A DNA stretch of 64,000 bases from Microbacterium phyllosphaerae (GTDB taxonomy: Bacteria > Actinomycetota > Actinomycetes > Actinomycetales > Microbacteriaceae): positions 1,736,001 to 1,800,000 of the forward strand of contig NZ_JAGIOA010000001.1 in the NCBI RefSeq assembly GCF_017876435.1, given 5' to 3'. Made by a program: the position numbers and the translations under genes. Below the pieces are notes generated by a model, which was not told where the DNA came from, ran no database searches, and saw only the letters and a program-made list of their open reading frames with translations. Positions within the stretch are counted from its first letter, which is position 1; every line of letters begins with the position of its first letter. This document shows, one piece after another, positions 1 through 10,000 of the stretch.

Positions 1-25
1 GCAGAACGCGCGCGCGGCGGCGCAC

Positions 26-167
26 CGTGCTGCCTCCCTTCCGGACTAGCGAGGCTGCGCCTCGCACCACCGTCGGTCCCGGAATTCCACCGGATCGGCA
101 CCTCGGAGAACCGAGACGCTCGCGGACTGTCACCGCCGGTTCGGATTCTCACCGACCCCGGAGCACG
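26..167 (-). promoter_or_regulatory. FMN riboswitch (RFN element)
   Basis: Read on the minus strand, this stretch carries the RFN hallmarks: an opening CGTGCTCCGGGGTCGGTG, then AACCGGCGGTGACAGTC, a variable stem-loop, GGTGGAATTCCGGGACCGACGGTG, and a closing AGCACG. The six-base arms CGTGCT/AGCACG pair as helix P1. FMN riboswitches sense flavin mononucleotide and control riboflavin synthesis or transport genes. The regulated gene would start beyond the left edge, so its identity cannot be seen. A minus-strand -10 hexamer TACACT at 179-184 places the transcript start just before the aptamer. Confidence 0.93.
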
Positions 168-178
168 TTGATGCTCTG

Positions 179-184
179 AGTGTA
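179..184 (-). promoter_or_regulatory. -10 element of the FMN riboswitch transcript
   Basis: The minus-strand hexamer TACACT lies 11 bases before the 5' edge of the aptamer, as expected for an actinobacterial SigA-type -10. No convincing -35 is visible upstream. Confidence 0.5.
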
Positions 185-223
185 CTCAACGCACCCGAGG
201 ACATTTCATTCCGCGTCGAAGTG

Positions 224-1087
224 CTACTTGAGCAGTCTCGACAGGCGGCGATCGGCGAGGGGTTTTCCGCCGGTCTGGCAGGTCGGGCAGTACTCGAGAG
301 AGCGATCGGCGAAGAAGACGCTGCGCACGGTGTCTCCGCACACCGGGCAGGCCTCACCCCGGCGGGCATGCACCTGCATGCCGCGGCGCTTCGCGTCCTT
401 CAGATCGGCGGGGGGTTTGCCCGACGCCTCTGCCACGGCATCCGTCAGCGTCGTCTGCATCGCCGCGAACAGTCGGTCGACTTCGTCATCGCCGAGCTTG
501 TCGGCGATCGCGTAGGGAGACATGCGGGCCGCGTGCAGGATCTCGTCGGAGTAGGCGTTGCCGATGCCGGCGATGACGCTCTGGTCACGGAGCAGCCCCT
601 TGATCTGTGTGCGACGCCCACGGAGCAGCCCGCCGAAGACCTCCCGAGTGAAGGTCGATCCGAGAGGATCGGGTCCGAGCCGGGCGATCCCCGGCACCTC
701 CTGCGGGTCGCGCACCACGTACACGGCCAGCGACTTCTTGGTGCCCGCCTCGGTGAGGTCGAATCCGCTCTCGTCGTCGAGTGCGACGCGCAGCGCGATC
801 GGAGACTTGCCCGGCTTGATCAGGGTCGTCGGCAGTGTCTCGTACCACCGCAGCCATCCCGCCTTGGCCAGATGGAACACGAGGTGCAGGTCGGAGCCGC
901 AGGAGAGCACGATGAACTTGCCCTGCCTCGACGCGGCGGTGATCTCGGCACCGTGCAGGGCGGTGTTCGGCGGATCGTAGGTCTTCAGCGCGGCGATCGC
1001 GCCCACGGCCGTGCGGACGATGGTGCGCCCCACGGCGCGCTCCGTCAGGAACGTCGTCAGGCCCTGGACTTCCGGCATCTCAGGCAT
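224..1087 (-). CDS. Fpg/Nei-family DNA glycosylase (formamidopyrimidine-DNA glycosylase-like)
   Basis: This is a bifunctional base-excision repair glycosylase/AP lyase of 287 aa. The N-terminus MPEMPEV matches the Fpg signature MPELPEV, giving the catalytic Pro2 and Glu3 and fixing the start. A lysine in the RQGKFIV segment fits the beta-hairpin Lys. The helix-two-turn-helix segment contains GIGNAYSDEIL, and the C-terminus holds a zinc finger (CPVC, 16 residues, CPTC). CAGGAT six bases before the ATG suggests a leaderless mRNA. Fpg prefers oxidised purines, but in this actinobacterial subfamily the substrate cannot be assigned from sequence alone. It precedes the riboswitch on the same strand. 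Confidence 0.85.
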   Translation of the reverse strand: MPEMPEVQGLTTFLTERAVGRTIVRTAVGAIAALKTYDPPNTALHGAEITAASRQGKFIVLSCGSDLHLVFHLAKAGWLRWYETLPTTLIKPGKSPIALRVALDDESGFDLTEAGTKKSLAVYVVRDPQEVPGIARLGPDPLGSTFTREVFGGLLRGRRTQIKGLLRDQSVIAGIGNAYSDEILHAARMSPYAIADKLGDDEVDRLFAAMQTTLTDAVAEASGKPPADLKDAKRRGMQVHARRGEACPVCGDTVRSVFFADRSLEYCPTCQTGGKPLADRRLSRLLK

Positions 1088-1120
1088 GCGCTCATCCTGC
1101 CACCCACGACCGACACCGGA

Positions 1121-1684
1121 CTAGAGGATCGGCCAGTCCACGGGCGTGCGGTCGTCCGTCGCCAGAAGGCCGCCGAACCATCCGTCGTCGCGGCCACGTG
1201 CGCTGGTGAGGGCCTGGCGCCCGAGCCCCTCATAGCGGAATCCGAGCGCGCGAGCGGCTCTGGCGGAGGGCACGTTTCCCGCGACCGCGCGCCAGCCCAG
1301 CCGTGCGAGCCCGAGCTCGTCGAAGCTCCAGGCGACGACGGCGCGCGCCGCCTCGACGAGGTATCCCTGACCGCGAGCCGGCGCTGCGACCCAGTATCCG
1401 ATCTCCGCATCCCCGCCGGTGTGGTGCTCGGCCACGCGATGCAGTCCGACCGAGGCGACCAGCTCGCCGTCACGGTACGCGCACCAGATCCTCTGGCTGC
1501 CGTCGGCCCACCACTCGCCGATCAGACGCACGTAGTCCTCGGCATCCGTGCGCCTGTAGGGGCTCGGCACGGTCGTCCATCGCGAGATCTCCGGGTCCTG
1601 GCAGGCTGCGGTGATCGCGTCGATGTCGGACTCGTCCGGCACGTGCAGGACGAGACGCTCGGCGGTGAGGGTGACCGGTTCCAT
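1121..1684 (-). CDS. GNAT-family N-acetyltransferase (RimJ/RimL-like)
   Basis: This 187-aa protein starts MEPVTLTAERLVLHVPDESD, typical of Acetyltransf_3/RimJ-RimL proteins. It continues with IGYWVAAPARGQGYLVEAAR, the acetyl-CoA pyrophosphate-binding motif (R-G-x-G-x-x-E), and NVPSARAARALGFRYEG near the C-terminus. It probably transfers acetyl from acetyl-CoA to an amino group, possibly a protein N-terminus. The substrate is unknown. The hexamer TAGGAT sits six bases before the ATG, indicating a leaderless transcript. It is divergent from mfd. Confidence 0.82.
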   Translation of the reverse strand: MEPVTLTAERLVLHVPDESDIDAITAACQDPEISRWTTVPSPYRRTDAEDYVRLIGEWWADGSQRIWCAYRDGELVASVGLHRVAEHHTGGDAEIGYWVAAPARGQGYLVEAARAVVAWSFDELGLARLGWRAVAGNVPSARAARALGFRYEGLGRQALTSARGRDDGWFGGLLATDDRTPVDWPIL

Positions 1685-1762
1685 CCGTGCATCCTATGGG
1701 CGCAGGAGTGCCGCCCCGGAGACCCGGGAGCCCGTGTCCGTGGCCGCGGCTAGGCTTGTCCG

Positions 1763-4700
1763 GTGACTGTGCCGGGGATTCTGCGCGCCTTGGAAGAGGC
1801 ATCTCTTTTTCGTGACGCCCTGAGCTGGGCCCAGACCGATGCCGACCTCGGCCTGGTCGACGGACTCGACGCCCCGGCGCTCGCCGGGCTCCTGGCGAAG
1901 CGCCGTTCCGCCGGGCATCCACCGGCACTCCTCACCGTCGTACCGACGGGCAGGCGTGCCGAGAGCCTCGCCGCGGCGCTCGGCGCCTACATCCCCGACG
2001 CCGAGATCGTCACCTTCCCCGCCTGGGAGACGCTGCCGCACGAACGGCTCAGCCCGAGCGCCGACACGGTCGGCCAGCGCCTGCAGACGCTCCGTCGCAT
2101 CGCCGAGTGGTCGGGCGACCACCCCCTCGTCGTCGTCGCATCGGTGCGCGCCGCGCTGCAGCCGATCGCCGGCAACCTCGGTGAGATCGCGCCGCTGGAG
2201 CTGCGTACGGGAACCCGTGGGCACGAGCTCGATCACGTCGTCGAGCAGCTCGTCGAGCGCGCCTACTCGCGCGTCGACATGGTGTCCCGACGAGGCGAGT
2301 TCGCGGTGCGAGGCGGCATCCTCGACGTCTTCCCCGCGATCTCGGAGCATCCGTTCCGCGTCGAGTTCTTCGGCGACGAGGTCGACCAGATCCGTGCGTT
2401 CTCGGTCGCCGATCAGCGCTCCCTCCCCGGCGACGTCGACGGCGTCGACCTTCCGCCGAGCCGCGAGCTGCTGCTGACCCCCGACGTACGCGACCGCGCG
2501 CGGGCGCTGATCGGCGGATTCCCCGCGATCGCCGGAATGCTTGAGAAGATGTCCGAGGGCATCCCGGTCGAGGGCATGGAGTCGCTTCTCCCGGCCGTCT
2601 CGGGGCCTCTCAAGTCGCTCGCCGAGTACCTCCCGGAGGGCGCGGCGACGGCCGTCGTCGATCCCGAGCGCTCCAGCGCCCGCGCCATCACGCTCGGCGA
2701 GACCAACCGCGAGTTCCTCGCTGCGGCCTGGAGTGCGGCCACCTCCGGGGCCTCCGCACCCATCGACCTCGGTGCCGGAGACTTCCTCACGATCGCCCGA
2801 CTCCGCGAGGTCGTCCGCGACCGTGGCGGCGTGTGGTGGCGGCTGAGCCCGTTCGCGATGGGCGGTGAGGATGCCGAGACCATCGACGCCTCCGTCATCC
2901 CGTCGTTCCACGGCAACGTCGACGGGGCGATCTCGTTCGTCGACGCCAAGGTCGCCGAGGGATGGCGCGTGGTCGTCATCGCGGCGGGTGCCGGACTCGT
3001 CGACCGCGCGCGCGACGTGCTCTCCGATCGCGGCATCGCGGCGCGCATCGTGTCCGAGCTCGTCGATGCACCGGACACCGGCGTCGCGACGCTGGTCACC
3101 GGATCCGTCGAGGCCGGATTCCAGATCCCCGAGGCGAAGCTCGCCGTCCTCACCGACAACGAGTTCTACGGCCGCACGATCGGTGGCGACCAGCGCGTCG
3201 TCAAGAAGCTCGCCTCCCGCCGCAAGAACGTCGTCGACCCGCTGCAGCTCAAGCAGGGTGACTTCGTCGTGCACAACACGCACGGCATCGGCCGGTTCGT
3301 CGAGATGACGCAGCGCGAGGTCTCGACCGGCGGACGCAACGCGACCAAATCCGTGCGCGACTACCTCGTTCTCGAGTACGCGCCGTCGAAGCGCGGTTAC
3401 CCGGGCGACAAGCTGTTCGTGCCCACCGATCAGCTCGATCTGCTGTCGAAGTACGTCGGTGGTGAGGGCCCGACCCTCTCGAAGATGGGCGGCAGCGACT
3501 GGTCTCAGGCCAAGGGCAAAGCCCGCAAGGCCGTGCGCGACATCGCCGTGGAGCTCGTCAAGCTGTACTCGGCACGCATGAGCGCGAAGGGGCACGCGTT
3601 CGGTCCCGACACCCCGTGGCAGCGCGAGCTCGAAGAGGCGTTCCCGTTCGCGGAGACCCTCGACCAGCTGCAGACGATCGACGAGATCAAGGCGGACATG
3701 GAGCGGCCGATCCCGATGGACCGTCTGCTCTCGGGAGATGTCGGCTTCGGAAAGACCGAGGTCGCCGTGCGGGCCGCGTTCAAGGCGATCCAGGACGGCA
3801 AGCAGGTCGCGATGCTCGTGCCGACCACGCTGCTCGTGAAGCAGCACCTCGAGACCTTCACCGAGCGCTTCGCCGGATTCCCCGTCAAGGTACGCCCGCT
3901 CTCGCGCTTCCAGAGCGACAAGGAGGCACGTCTGACGCTCGACGGCCTGCTCGACGGCACGGTCGACATGGTGATCGGCACACACCGGATCCTCACCGAC
4001 CAGGTCATGTTCAAGGACCTCGGCCTGATGATCATCGACGAGGAGCAGCGCTTCGGCGTCGAGCACAAGGACACGCTCAAGAAGATGAAGACCAACGTCG
4101 ACATCCTCGCGATGAGTGCGACGCCGATCCCTCGTACGCTCGAGATGGCGGTCACCGGCATCCGTGAGATGTCGACACTCGCGACTCCGCCGGAGGACCG
4201 GCATCCGATCCTGTCGTTCGTCGGGCCCCGCAGCGACAAGCAGATCACCGCGGCGATCCGGCGTGAGATCCTGCGCGAGGGTCAGGTGTTCTTCGTGCAC
4301 AACCGGGTGCAGTCGATCCAGCGCGTCGCGGCGCAGCTCGCCGAGCTCGTGCCGGAGGCGCGTATCGCCGTGGCTCACGGCCAGATGGGCGAGCACGCGC
4401 TCGAGCAGGTCGTCGACGACTTCTGGGAGCGCAAGTTCGATGTGCTCGTCTCGACCACGATCATCGAGACGGGCCTCGACATCTCGAACGCGAACACGAT
4501 CATCATCGACCGTGCCGACAAGTACGGACTCAGCCAACTGCACCAGCTGCGAGGCCGGGTCGGGCGTGGTCGTGAGCGCGCCTACGCCTACTTCCTCTAC
4601 GACGAGATGAAGCCGCTCAGCGAGACCGCGGCCGACCGTCTGCAGACGATCGCGGTCAACAACGACCTCGGCTCGGGCATGCAGGTCGCGCTCAAGGACC

Positions 4701-5326
4701 TCGAACTCCGTGGTGCGGGAAACCTGCTCGGTGGCGAGCAGGCAGGACACATCGCAGGCGTCGGCTTCGACCTCTACCTGCGGATGATCGGCGAGGCCGT
4801 CGCGACCTTCCGCGGCGAAGACGTCGAGTCCGGTCAGGAGCTGCGACTCGAGCTCCCTCTCGACGCGCGCATCCCCGAGTACTACATCGACAGCGAGCGC
4901 CTGCGTCTCGAGGCCTACCAGAAGCTCTCGGCCGCCTCGGCTGCGACCGCGAAGGACGATGCGATCGACCTGGTCATCGACGAGCTCACCGACCGCTACG
5001 GCACTCCGCCCGACGAGGTCGAGGGGCTGATCGCGGTCGCCCGCCTGCGTCGCCGCGCGGCCAGGGCCGGCCTCGCCGACGTCGTCGTGATGGGGTCGAA
5101 CCTGCGGATCGCACCCGCCCATCTCGAGGAATCGATCAAGGTGCGTCTGCAGCGTCTGTACCCGAAGGCCAAGCTGGTCGCGGGTGGCGACGCCCTCGTG
5201 GTGCCGATGCCGACGATCCCTGCGGCCGTAGGTGTCGGACTCGAACCTCTGCCGAACGCGGAACTGCTCGAGTGGGTCGGTCAGCTGCTCACGGCGATCT
5301 TCCCCGAACCGGCGAAGGTCGAGTGA
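1763..5326 (+). CDS. mfd: Transcription-repair coupling factor Mfd
   Basis: Mfd displaces stalled RNA polymerase at lesions and recruits UvrA. The 1187-aa length fits the family. A UvrB-like N-terminal module is followed by the RNA-polymerase-interacting (CarD-like) domain around LKQGDFVVHNTHGIGRF. The translocase has Walker A GDVGFGKTEVA (about residues 658-668), a DEEQ box (about 759) and motif VI QLRGRVGRGR. A C-terminal TRCF domain follows. The GTG start was chosen because TAGGCT ends six bases before it and no ribosome-binding site is present, suggesting leaderless expression. mazG lies about 12 kb downstream, whereas the two are adjacent in mycobacteria. Confidence 0.97.
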   Translation: MTVPGILRALEEASLFRDALSWAQTDADLGLVDGLDAPALAGLLAKRRSAGHPPALLTVVPTGRRAESLAAALGAYIPDAEIVTFPAWETLPHERLSPSADTVGQRLQTLRRIAEWSGDHPLVVVASVRAALQPIAGNLGEIAPLELRTGTRGHELDHVVEQLVERAYSRVDMVSRRGEFAVRGGILDVFPAISEHPFRVEFFGDEVDQIRAFSVADQRSLPGDVDGVDLPPSRELLLTPDVRDRARALIGGFPAIAGMLEKMSEGIPVEGMESLLPAVSGPLKSLAEYLPEGAATAVVDPERSSARAITLGETNREFLAAAWSAATSGASAPIDLGAGDFLTIARLREVVRDRGGVWWRLSPFAMGGEDAETIDASVIPSFHGNVDGAISFVDAKVAEGWRVVVIAAGAGLVDRARDVLSDRGIAARIVSELVDAPDTGVATLVTGSVEAGFQIPEAKLAVLTDNEFYGRTIGGDQRVVKKLASRRKNVVDPLQLKQGDFVVHNTHGIGRFVEMTQREVSTGGRNATKSVRDYLVLEYAPSKRGYPGDKLFVPTDQLDLLSKYVGGEGPTLSKMGGSDWSQAKGKARKAVRDIAVELVKLYSARMSAKGHAFGPDTPWQRELEEAFPFAETLDQLQTIDEIKADMERPIPMDRLLSGDVGFGKTEVAVRAAFKAIQDGKQVAMLVPTTLLVKQHLETFTERFAGFPVKVRPLSRFQSDKEARLTLDGLLDGTVDMVIGTHRILTDQVMFKDLGLMIIDEEQRFGVEHKDTLKKMKTNVDILAMSATPIPRTLEMAVTGIREMSTLATPPEDRHPILSFVGPRSDKQITAAIRREILREGQVFFVHNRVQSIQRVAAQLAELVPEARIAVAHGQMGEHALEQVVDDFWERKFDVLVSTTIIETGLDISNANTIIIDRADKYGLSQLHQLRGRVGRGRERAYAYFLYDEMKPLSETAADRLQTIAVNNDLGSGMQVALKDLELRGAGNLLGGEQAGHIAGVGFDLYLRMIGEAVATFRGEDVESGQELRLELPLDARIPEYYIDSERLRLEAYQKLSAASAATAKDDAIDLVIDELTDRYGTPPDEVEGLIAVARLRRRAARAGLADVVVMGSNLRIAPAHLEESIKVRLQRLYPKAKLVAGGDALVVPMPTIPAAVGVGLEPLPNAELLEWVGQLLTAIFPEPAKVE

Positions 5327-5351
5327 CGGCAGCTCTCCCGAGAGAGGGTCT

Positions 5352-6233
5352 CTAGAGAGAGAAGCCGCCGTCCGTCGTCAGCACCTGGCCGACGACCCAC
5401 GACCCCGCATCGCTGCAGAGCCAGCCGATCAGTCGCGCCGGGTCGTCAGGGCGCCCCACCCGGCCGAACGGCGTGCCGGCGATCCACTCGTCGACGCCTG
5501 ACAGGTCGCGATCCGTGGTGTCGGCGTCCAGGTATCCCGTGTTCACAGGGCCAGGGTTCACGGTGTTCAGCACGATCCCGACGTCGAGGAGCTCCGCAGC
5601 GGTCGAGCGGGTGATACCCGCCAGAGCGGCCTTGCTCGTCGCATACGAGATCTCGCCGCGCATCGCACCGTGCCCCTGACCCGAGGTCATCCAGATCACG
5701 CGGGCCGTCGGTGCCTCGAAGGGGCCCAGCGAGGGGATGCTGTCGCCGGGGCGCGCGGCGGGAGTCGCCGCCCCGCCGAGCTCTGTCCGGATGCGGCGCG
5801 CCACTCCGGCGGTGAGCAGCAGCGAGGCGCGCGCGTTGGCCTGCCAGTGAGCGTCGAGCCGCTCGGCCGTCATGTCGAAGATCGAGCCGTCACCGCCGCT
5901 CATCGCCTGGTTGCAGACGACGATGTCGAGTCGCCCAGAAAGGGACCATGCCGCGTCGAGCAGCGGTTCGATGCCGGCAGGGTCGCGGAGATCAGCCTGA
6001 GCGTCGCCCATCACGGCCCCGGGTACGAGCGAGTCGCGGATGCGGTCTCGCACCGCGTCGAGGTCGTCACCGCCCCACGGATGATCGAGATCGTGCGGAC
6101 GGAAGTGGTGGAAGAACACGTTCGCGCCGAGCGACGCGAGGGTCGTGGCCGTCGCGAATCCGATGCCGCGGCGACGGGAGACACCGGTGACCAGGGCGGT
6201 ACGGCCGAGGAGGGGGAGTTCGAGGGAGTGCAT
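5352..6233 (-). CDS. SDR family NAD(P)-dependent oxidoreductase
   Basis: This 293-aa short-chain dehydrogenase has the nucleotide-binding motif TGVSRRRGIG near the N-terminus, VVCNQA as the NNAG equivalent, a catalytic Ser in VIWMTSGQGHG, and the YATSK (Y-x-x-x-K) active site. The C-terminus ends VGQVLTTDGGFSL, as in classical SDRs. The ATG at 6233 is preceded by an AGG-type ribosome-binding site, and the open frame upstream looks noncoding. The Q in CNQA replaces the usual N or A. The substrate is unknown. It is convergent with mfd, separated by 25 bases. Confidence 0.85.
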   Translation of the reverse strand: MHSLELPLLGRTALVTGVSRRRGIGFATATTLASLGANVFFHHFRPHDLDHPWGGDDLDAVRDRIRDSLVPGAVMGDAQADLRDPAGIEPLLDAAWSLSGRLDIVVCNQAMSGGDGSIFDMTAERLDAHWQANARASLLLTAGVARRIRTELGGAATPAARPGDSIPSLGPFEAPTARVIWMTSGQGHGAMRGEISYATSKAALAGITRSTAAELLDVGIVLNTVNPGPVNTGYLDADTTDRDLSGVDEWIAGTPFGRVGRPDDPARLIGWLCSDAGSWVVGQVLTTDGGFSL

Positions 6234-6405
6234 GACGGAGGCCTTTCGATCGTGGTGCCGGGGCGCGCAGACGTGCGGCCCATCGGCAGGGGGGAGGATC
6301 GAGTCACCGGCATTGCATGGGCGACAGCGTAGCAGCGGAGCTCCTGCTCGCTCCACGCCGGGAGCCGCCTTCTCGCCGTGCGCCTCGCAGCACTACGCTG
6401 GCGTC

Positions 6406-7032
6406 ATGTTGTACGAGCACCTCGGGGCTCGGCCCCGGATCCATGACACCGCCGTCGTCGCTCCCACCGCCGTCATCTCCGGCGACGTCGAGATCGGCGC
6501 AGGCTGCCAAGTGCTGCACGGCGCCGTGATCACCGCGGAGGGCGGTCCGATCACGATCGGAGAGCACGTCATCGTGATGGAGAACGCGCTCATCCGCGCG
6601 ACCGCCGCGAATGCCGTGCACATCGGCGCTCACACGCTCGTCGGCACCCTGGCGAGCATCGCCGGTGCGACGGTGGGCGAAGAGGTCTTCTTCGCCTCGG
6701 GCGCGCGCATCTTCAACGGCGCCCTGGTCGGCGACCGATGCGAGGTCAGGGTCAACGCGATCGTGCACCGACGCGCCGTGCTGCCGGCCGGCACGGTCGT
6801 GCCGATCGGATGGGTCGCGGTCGGCGACCCCGTGCAGCTGCTCTCGCCCGACCGCGAGGCGGAGATCTCGGCTGCCCAGCCCGAGCTCGACTTCCCCGGT
6901 CACGTCTTCGGCGTCGACCGCGACACCCCCGATCTGATGGTGCAGCTGACCGAGCGCTACGGCAGTTCTCTCGCGCGTCACGCCCACGACGTGCGTCTCG
7001 ACGTCGACGGCCGTGTGGCGGGCCGCGGGTGA
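6406..7032 (+). CDS. Gamma-carbonic anhydrase-like hexapeptide-repeat protein
   Basis: The product is a 208-aa left-handed beta-helix protein with repeating hexapeptides (for example IHDTAVVAPTAVISGDVEIG). Histidines appear in HIGAHTLVG and NAIVHRRAV. Family members (PaaY/YrdA/CaiE-like) are trimeric metal-binding proteins, and some have carbonic anhydrase activity. Activity here is uncertain. The ATG is preceded by TACGCT with six bases between, marking a leaderless start. Its stop overlaps the next gene's GTG by four bases, so the two are probably cotranscribed and translationally coupled. Confidence 0.78.
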   Translation: MLYEHLGARPRIHDTAVVAPTAVISGDVEIGAGCQVLHGAVITAEGGPITIGEHVIVMENALIRATAANAVHIGAHTLVGTLASIAGATVGEEVFFASGARIFNGALVGDRCEVRVNAIVHRRAVLPAGTVVPIGWVAVGDPVQLLSPDREAEISAAQPELDFPGHVFGVDRDTPDLMVQLTERYGSSLARHAHDVRLDVDGRVAGRG

Positions 7033-10000
7033 GTGCCGGCGCAGGGCTCGTCCGACCCGATGTGAGCGCGGCCGACGCGGCCGTGATCGCTCGGGAGCGC
7101 TACGGAATCGAGGCCGTCGCGAGCGAGCTCGGCAGCAATCAGGATCGCAACTTCGTGCTCGTCGAGCCCGATGGATCGCGCAGCGTTCTGCGCATCGACA
7201 ACCCCGTGTTCGGCGATGACGCTCGGGACGCGCAGCATCAGGCGCTCGAGGCCTATCGCGCGGCCGGAGTGCCGGTTCCCGCCGTGCTGCCCGGTCTCGA
7301 CGGCGCGCTCACACAGCGATGGCACGGATTCGCGGTGAGACGCAGCGAGTTCGCCGACGGTGAGGCCCTCGTCGATGCGGGATACCTCGCGCCGATCGTG
7401 CTCGCGGAGTTCGGGTCTCTCGCCGCGGCATCCGTGAACGCGCTCGCAGGCCTCGAGCATCCCGGCCTCGACCGCGAGCAGATGTGGGACATGCGCGTCG
7501 CCTTCGAGCAGATCACGATGCTGGCGCCGTCGGTGACAGACGCGGAGCTGCGCTCGCGTGTGCGCACGGCGTCGGATGTCGCGCAGAAGGCGATGGCGGT
7601 CGTGGCCGATCGGCTGCCGGTGCAGCCGATCCACGGCGATCTCACCGACGACAACGTCACCGGTCGGCGCGGCACTGACTCTCGACTGCATCCGCACGTC
7701 GTGCTCGATCTCGGCGATCTCGGCCTCGGCTGGCGGGTCGCCGAACTCGCGGTGTGTGTCTCGTCGATGCTCCACCACGAACCCGAGCGCCCTCTGCGCG
7801 TGCTCGACACCATCGCCGCGTTCCACGCGGATGCACCCCTCGGTCGCGATGAGGCGCTCGCCGTCTGGCCGCTGGTCGTGCTGCGATCGGCGCTCCTCGT
7901 CGCGAGCGGCTGGAGACAGCTCCAGATCGACGGCGACAACGAGTATGCGCGCGAGCGGATCGCGGGGGAGCAGGCCATCTTCGACGCCGCGACCGCTGTG
8001 CCGCTCGTCGAGGCGACGGAGCTGGTGCTCGACAGGCTGGGATTCGACGCCCCCGCCTTCGAGGTGCCGGTCGTCGAGGAGTCGGTCGTCGAGGTGCCAG
8101 TCGTGCCCGGGCCGGTCGTCACTGCGCCGGTGGTCGCCGCGCCGCGAGTCGAGACATCGGAGGCGGACGGATCAGAGGAGGAGACGCCCGAGCGCGAGGG
8201 GCCCGAGGAGGACGCACCGCCGCCCGACGGCGATCACCTGATCTCCCCACTCGCTCCGCTGCTGCCCGAGCTCGACGGTCGCGTCGTCGTGGCCGACCCC
8301 GGCGTGGAATCCGACGCACTGGATGCCGGCCGTTGGATGGCTCATGACGCCGAGGCGCAGCTCATCACCGCGGCTCACGCCCAGGGCGCACGCGCCGCCG
8401 TGATGCCATACGGCGTGTTCCGACTCACGCGCACCGAGGTCGACACCGCAGATGCCGCGGCGACCTGGCCGGTCGAGACCGAGGTGCACGTCGCTCCCGG
8501 GCCGTCGTCGCGCATGGTCGCGCCCGTCGAAGGCGACCTGAAGATCACCGACGGCAGTGTGCGCATCACGATCGACGGCGGGTGGGAACTCGATCTCCGC
8601 GGCCCGGACTTCGAGCCGACACGCAACGGCAGGGTCGAGAAGGGCGAGAGCATCGGCCGACTCGCGGCGTCGTTCGAGACCAGGACGCTGGTCGTCGGAC
8701 TCCGCCGAGCGGATGCTCCGTCGCTGCCCGCCGACCCCACTGCCGCACACCTGGTCAGGCCGGATCGGGTCGACGCCTGGCGCCGCTTCACCGCCGACCC
8801 CGCCCCATTGCTGGGGCTTCCGGCGCTTGCGCAGCGCGACGATTCGCGCGACGAACTCCACCGTCGCGAACGGATCTTCGCTGAAGCCCAGGAGCGCTAC
8901 TACGAGCATCCACCGCAGATCGAACGAGGCTGGCGGCATCACCTCGTCGACACCACGGGTCGCAGTCACATCGACATGGTGAACAACGTCGCGGGCCTCG
9001 GGCACGGCCATCCGAAGGTCGCCGAGGCGGCGAATCGGCAGCTCAAGACCCTCGCCACGAACTCGCGCTTCCTGTTCCGTGACCTCGCCGAATACAGCGA
9101 ACGGCTGATCGCGTTGATGCCCGAGGGCAGCGGGCTCGACACCGTGCTGCTGGTGAACAGCGGCTCGGAGGCGGTGGATCTCGGCATCCGCCTGGCGCAG
9201 GCGGCGACCGCACGACGCACGGTGGTGGCGCTCCGCGAGGCCTATCACGGCTGGACCATGGCGAGCGATGCCGTCACGACGAGCGCGTACGACAACCCTC
9301 ATGCGCTCGAGACGCGCCCCGACTGGGTGCATGTCGCCGACGTGCCCAACTCGCTCCGGGGCACCTACCGGGGCCCCGACACCGCCGACCGATACCTCGC
9401 CGACCTCGCCGCGGACCTCGATCGTCTCAACGCCGAGGGTCGCGACGTCGCGGCGTTCCTCTGTGAATCCGTGCTGGGCAACGCCGGCGGAGTTCTGCTG
9501 CCCGACGGATACCTGGCGGGCGCCTACGAGCTGGTGCGCGCACGCGGTGGTCTCTGCATCGCCGACGAGGTGCAGGTGGGCTTCGGGCGGATGGGCTCGA
9601 GCTTCTGGGGGTTCGAGCGCTCAGGCGTGGTGCCCGACATCGTCACGATCGCGAAGCCCATGGGCAACGGATTCCCGATCGGAGGCGTGATCACATCGAG
9701 GCGGATCGCCGACTCGCTGAGCGCCCAGGGTCAGTTCTTCTCCTCGGCCGGTGGCAGCACGCTGAGCTGCCGCGTCGGCCTCGCCGTGCTCGACGCCATG
9801 GTCGAGGACGACCTGCAGCGCAACGCGCTCGAGGTCGGCCGGCACCTGGCTGAGGCGCTTCGCGGGCTGGCGCTCCGGCATCCGCTCATCGGTCCCGTCC
9901 ACGGCGAAGGACTTTATCTGGGTGTCGAGCTCGTGCGCGACCGCGACACCATGGAGCCGGCCGCTGCCGAGGCGGCGGCGATCTGCGAGCGACTGCGTGA

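Noticed and set aside
1694..5122. 1142-codon open frame antisense to mfd
   Set aside because: It mirrors a gene with full Mfd motifs. Its Arg/Asp/Leu-rich composition is what the GC-rich opposite strand yields, and no domain is visible.
5327..5351. Possible terminator between mfd and the SDR gene
   Set aside because: Only short CTCTC/GAGAG pairings over a purine-rich run. No stable stem with a clear loop could be drawn.
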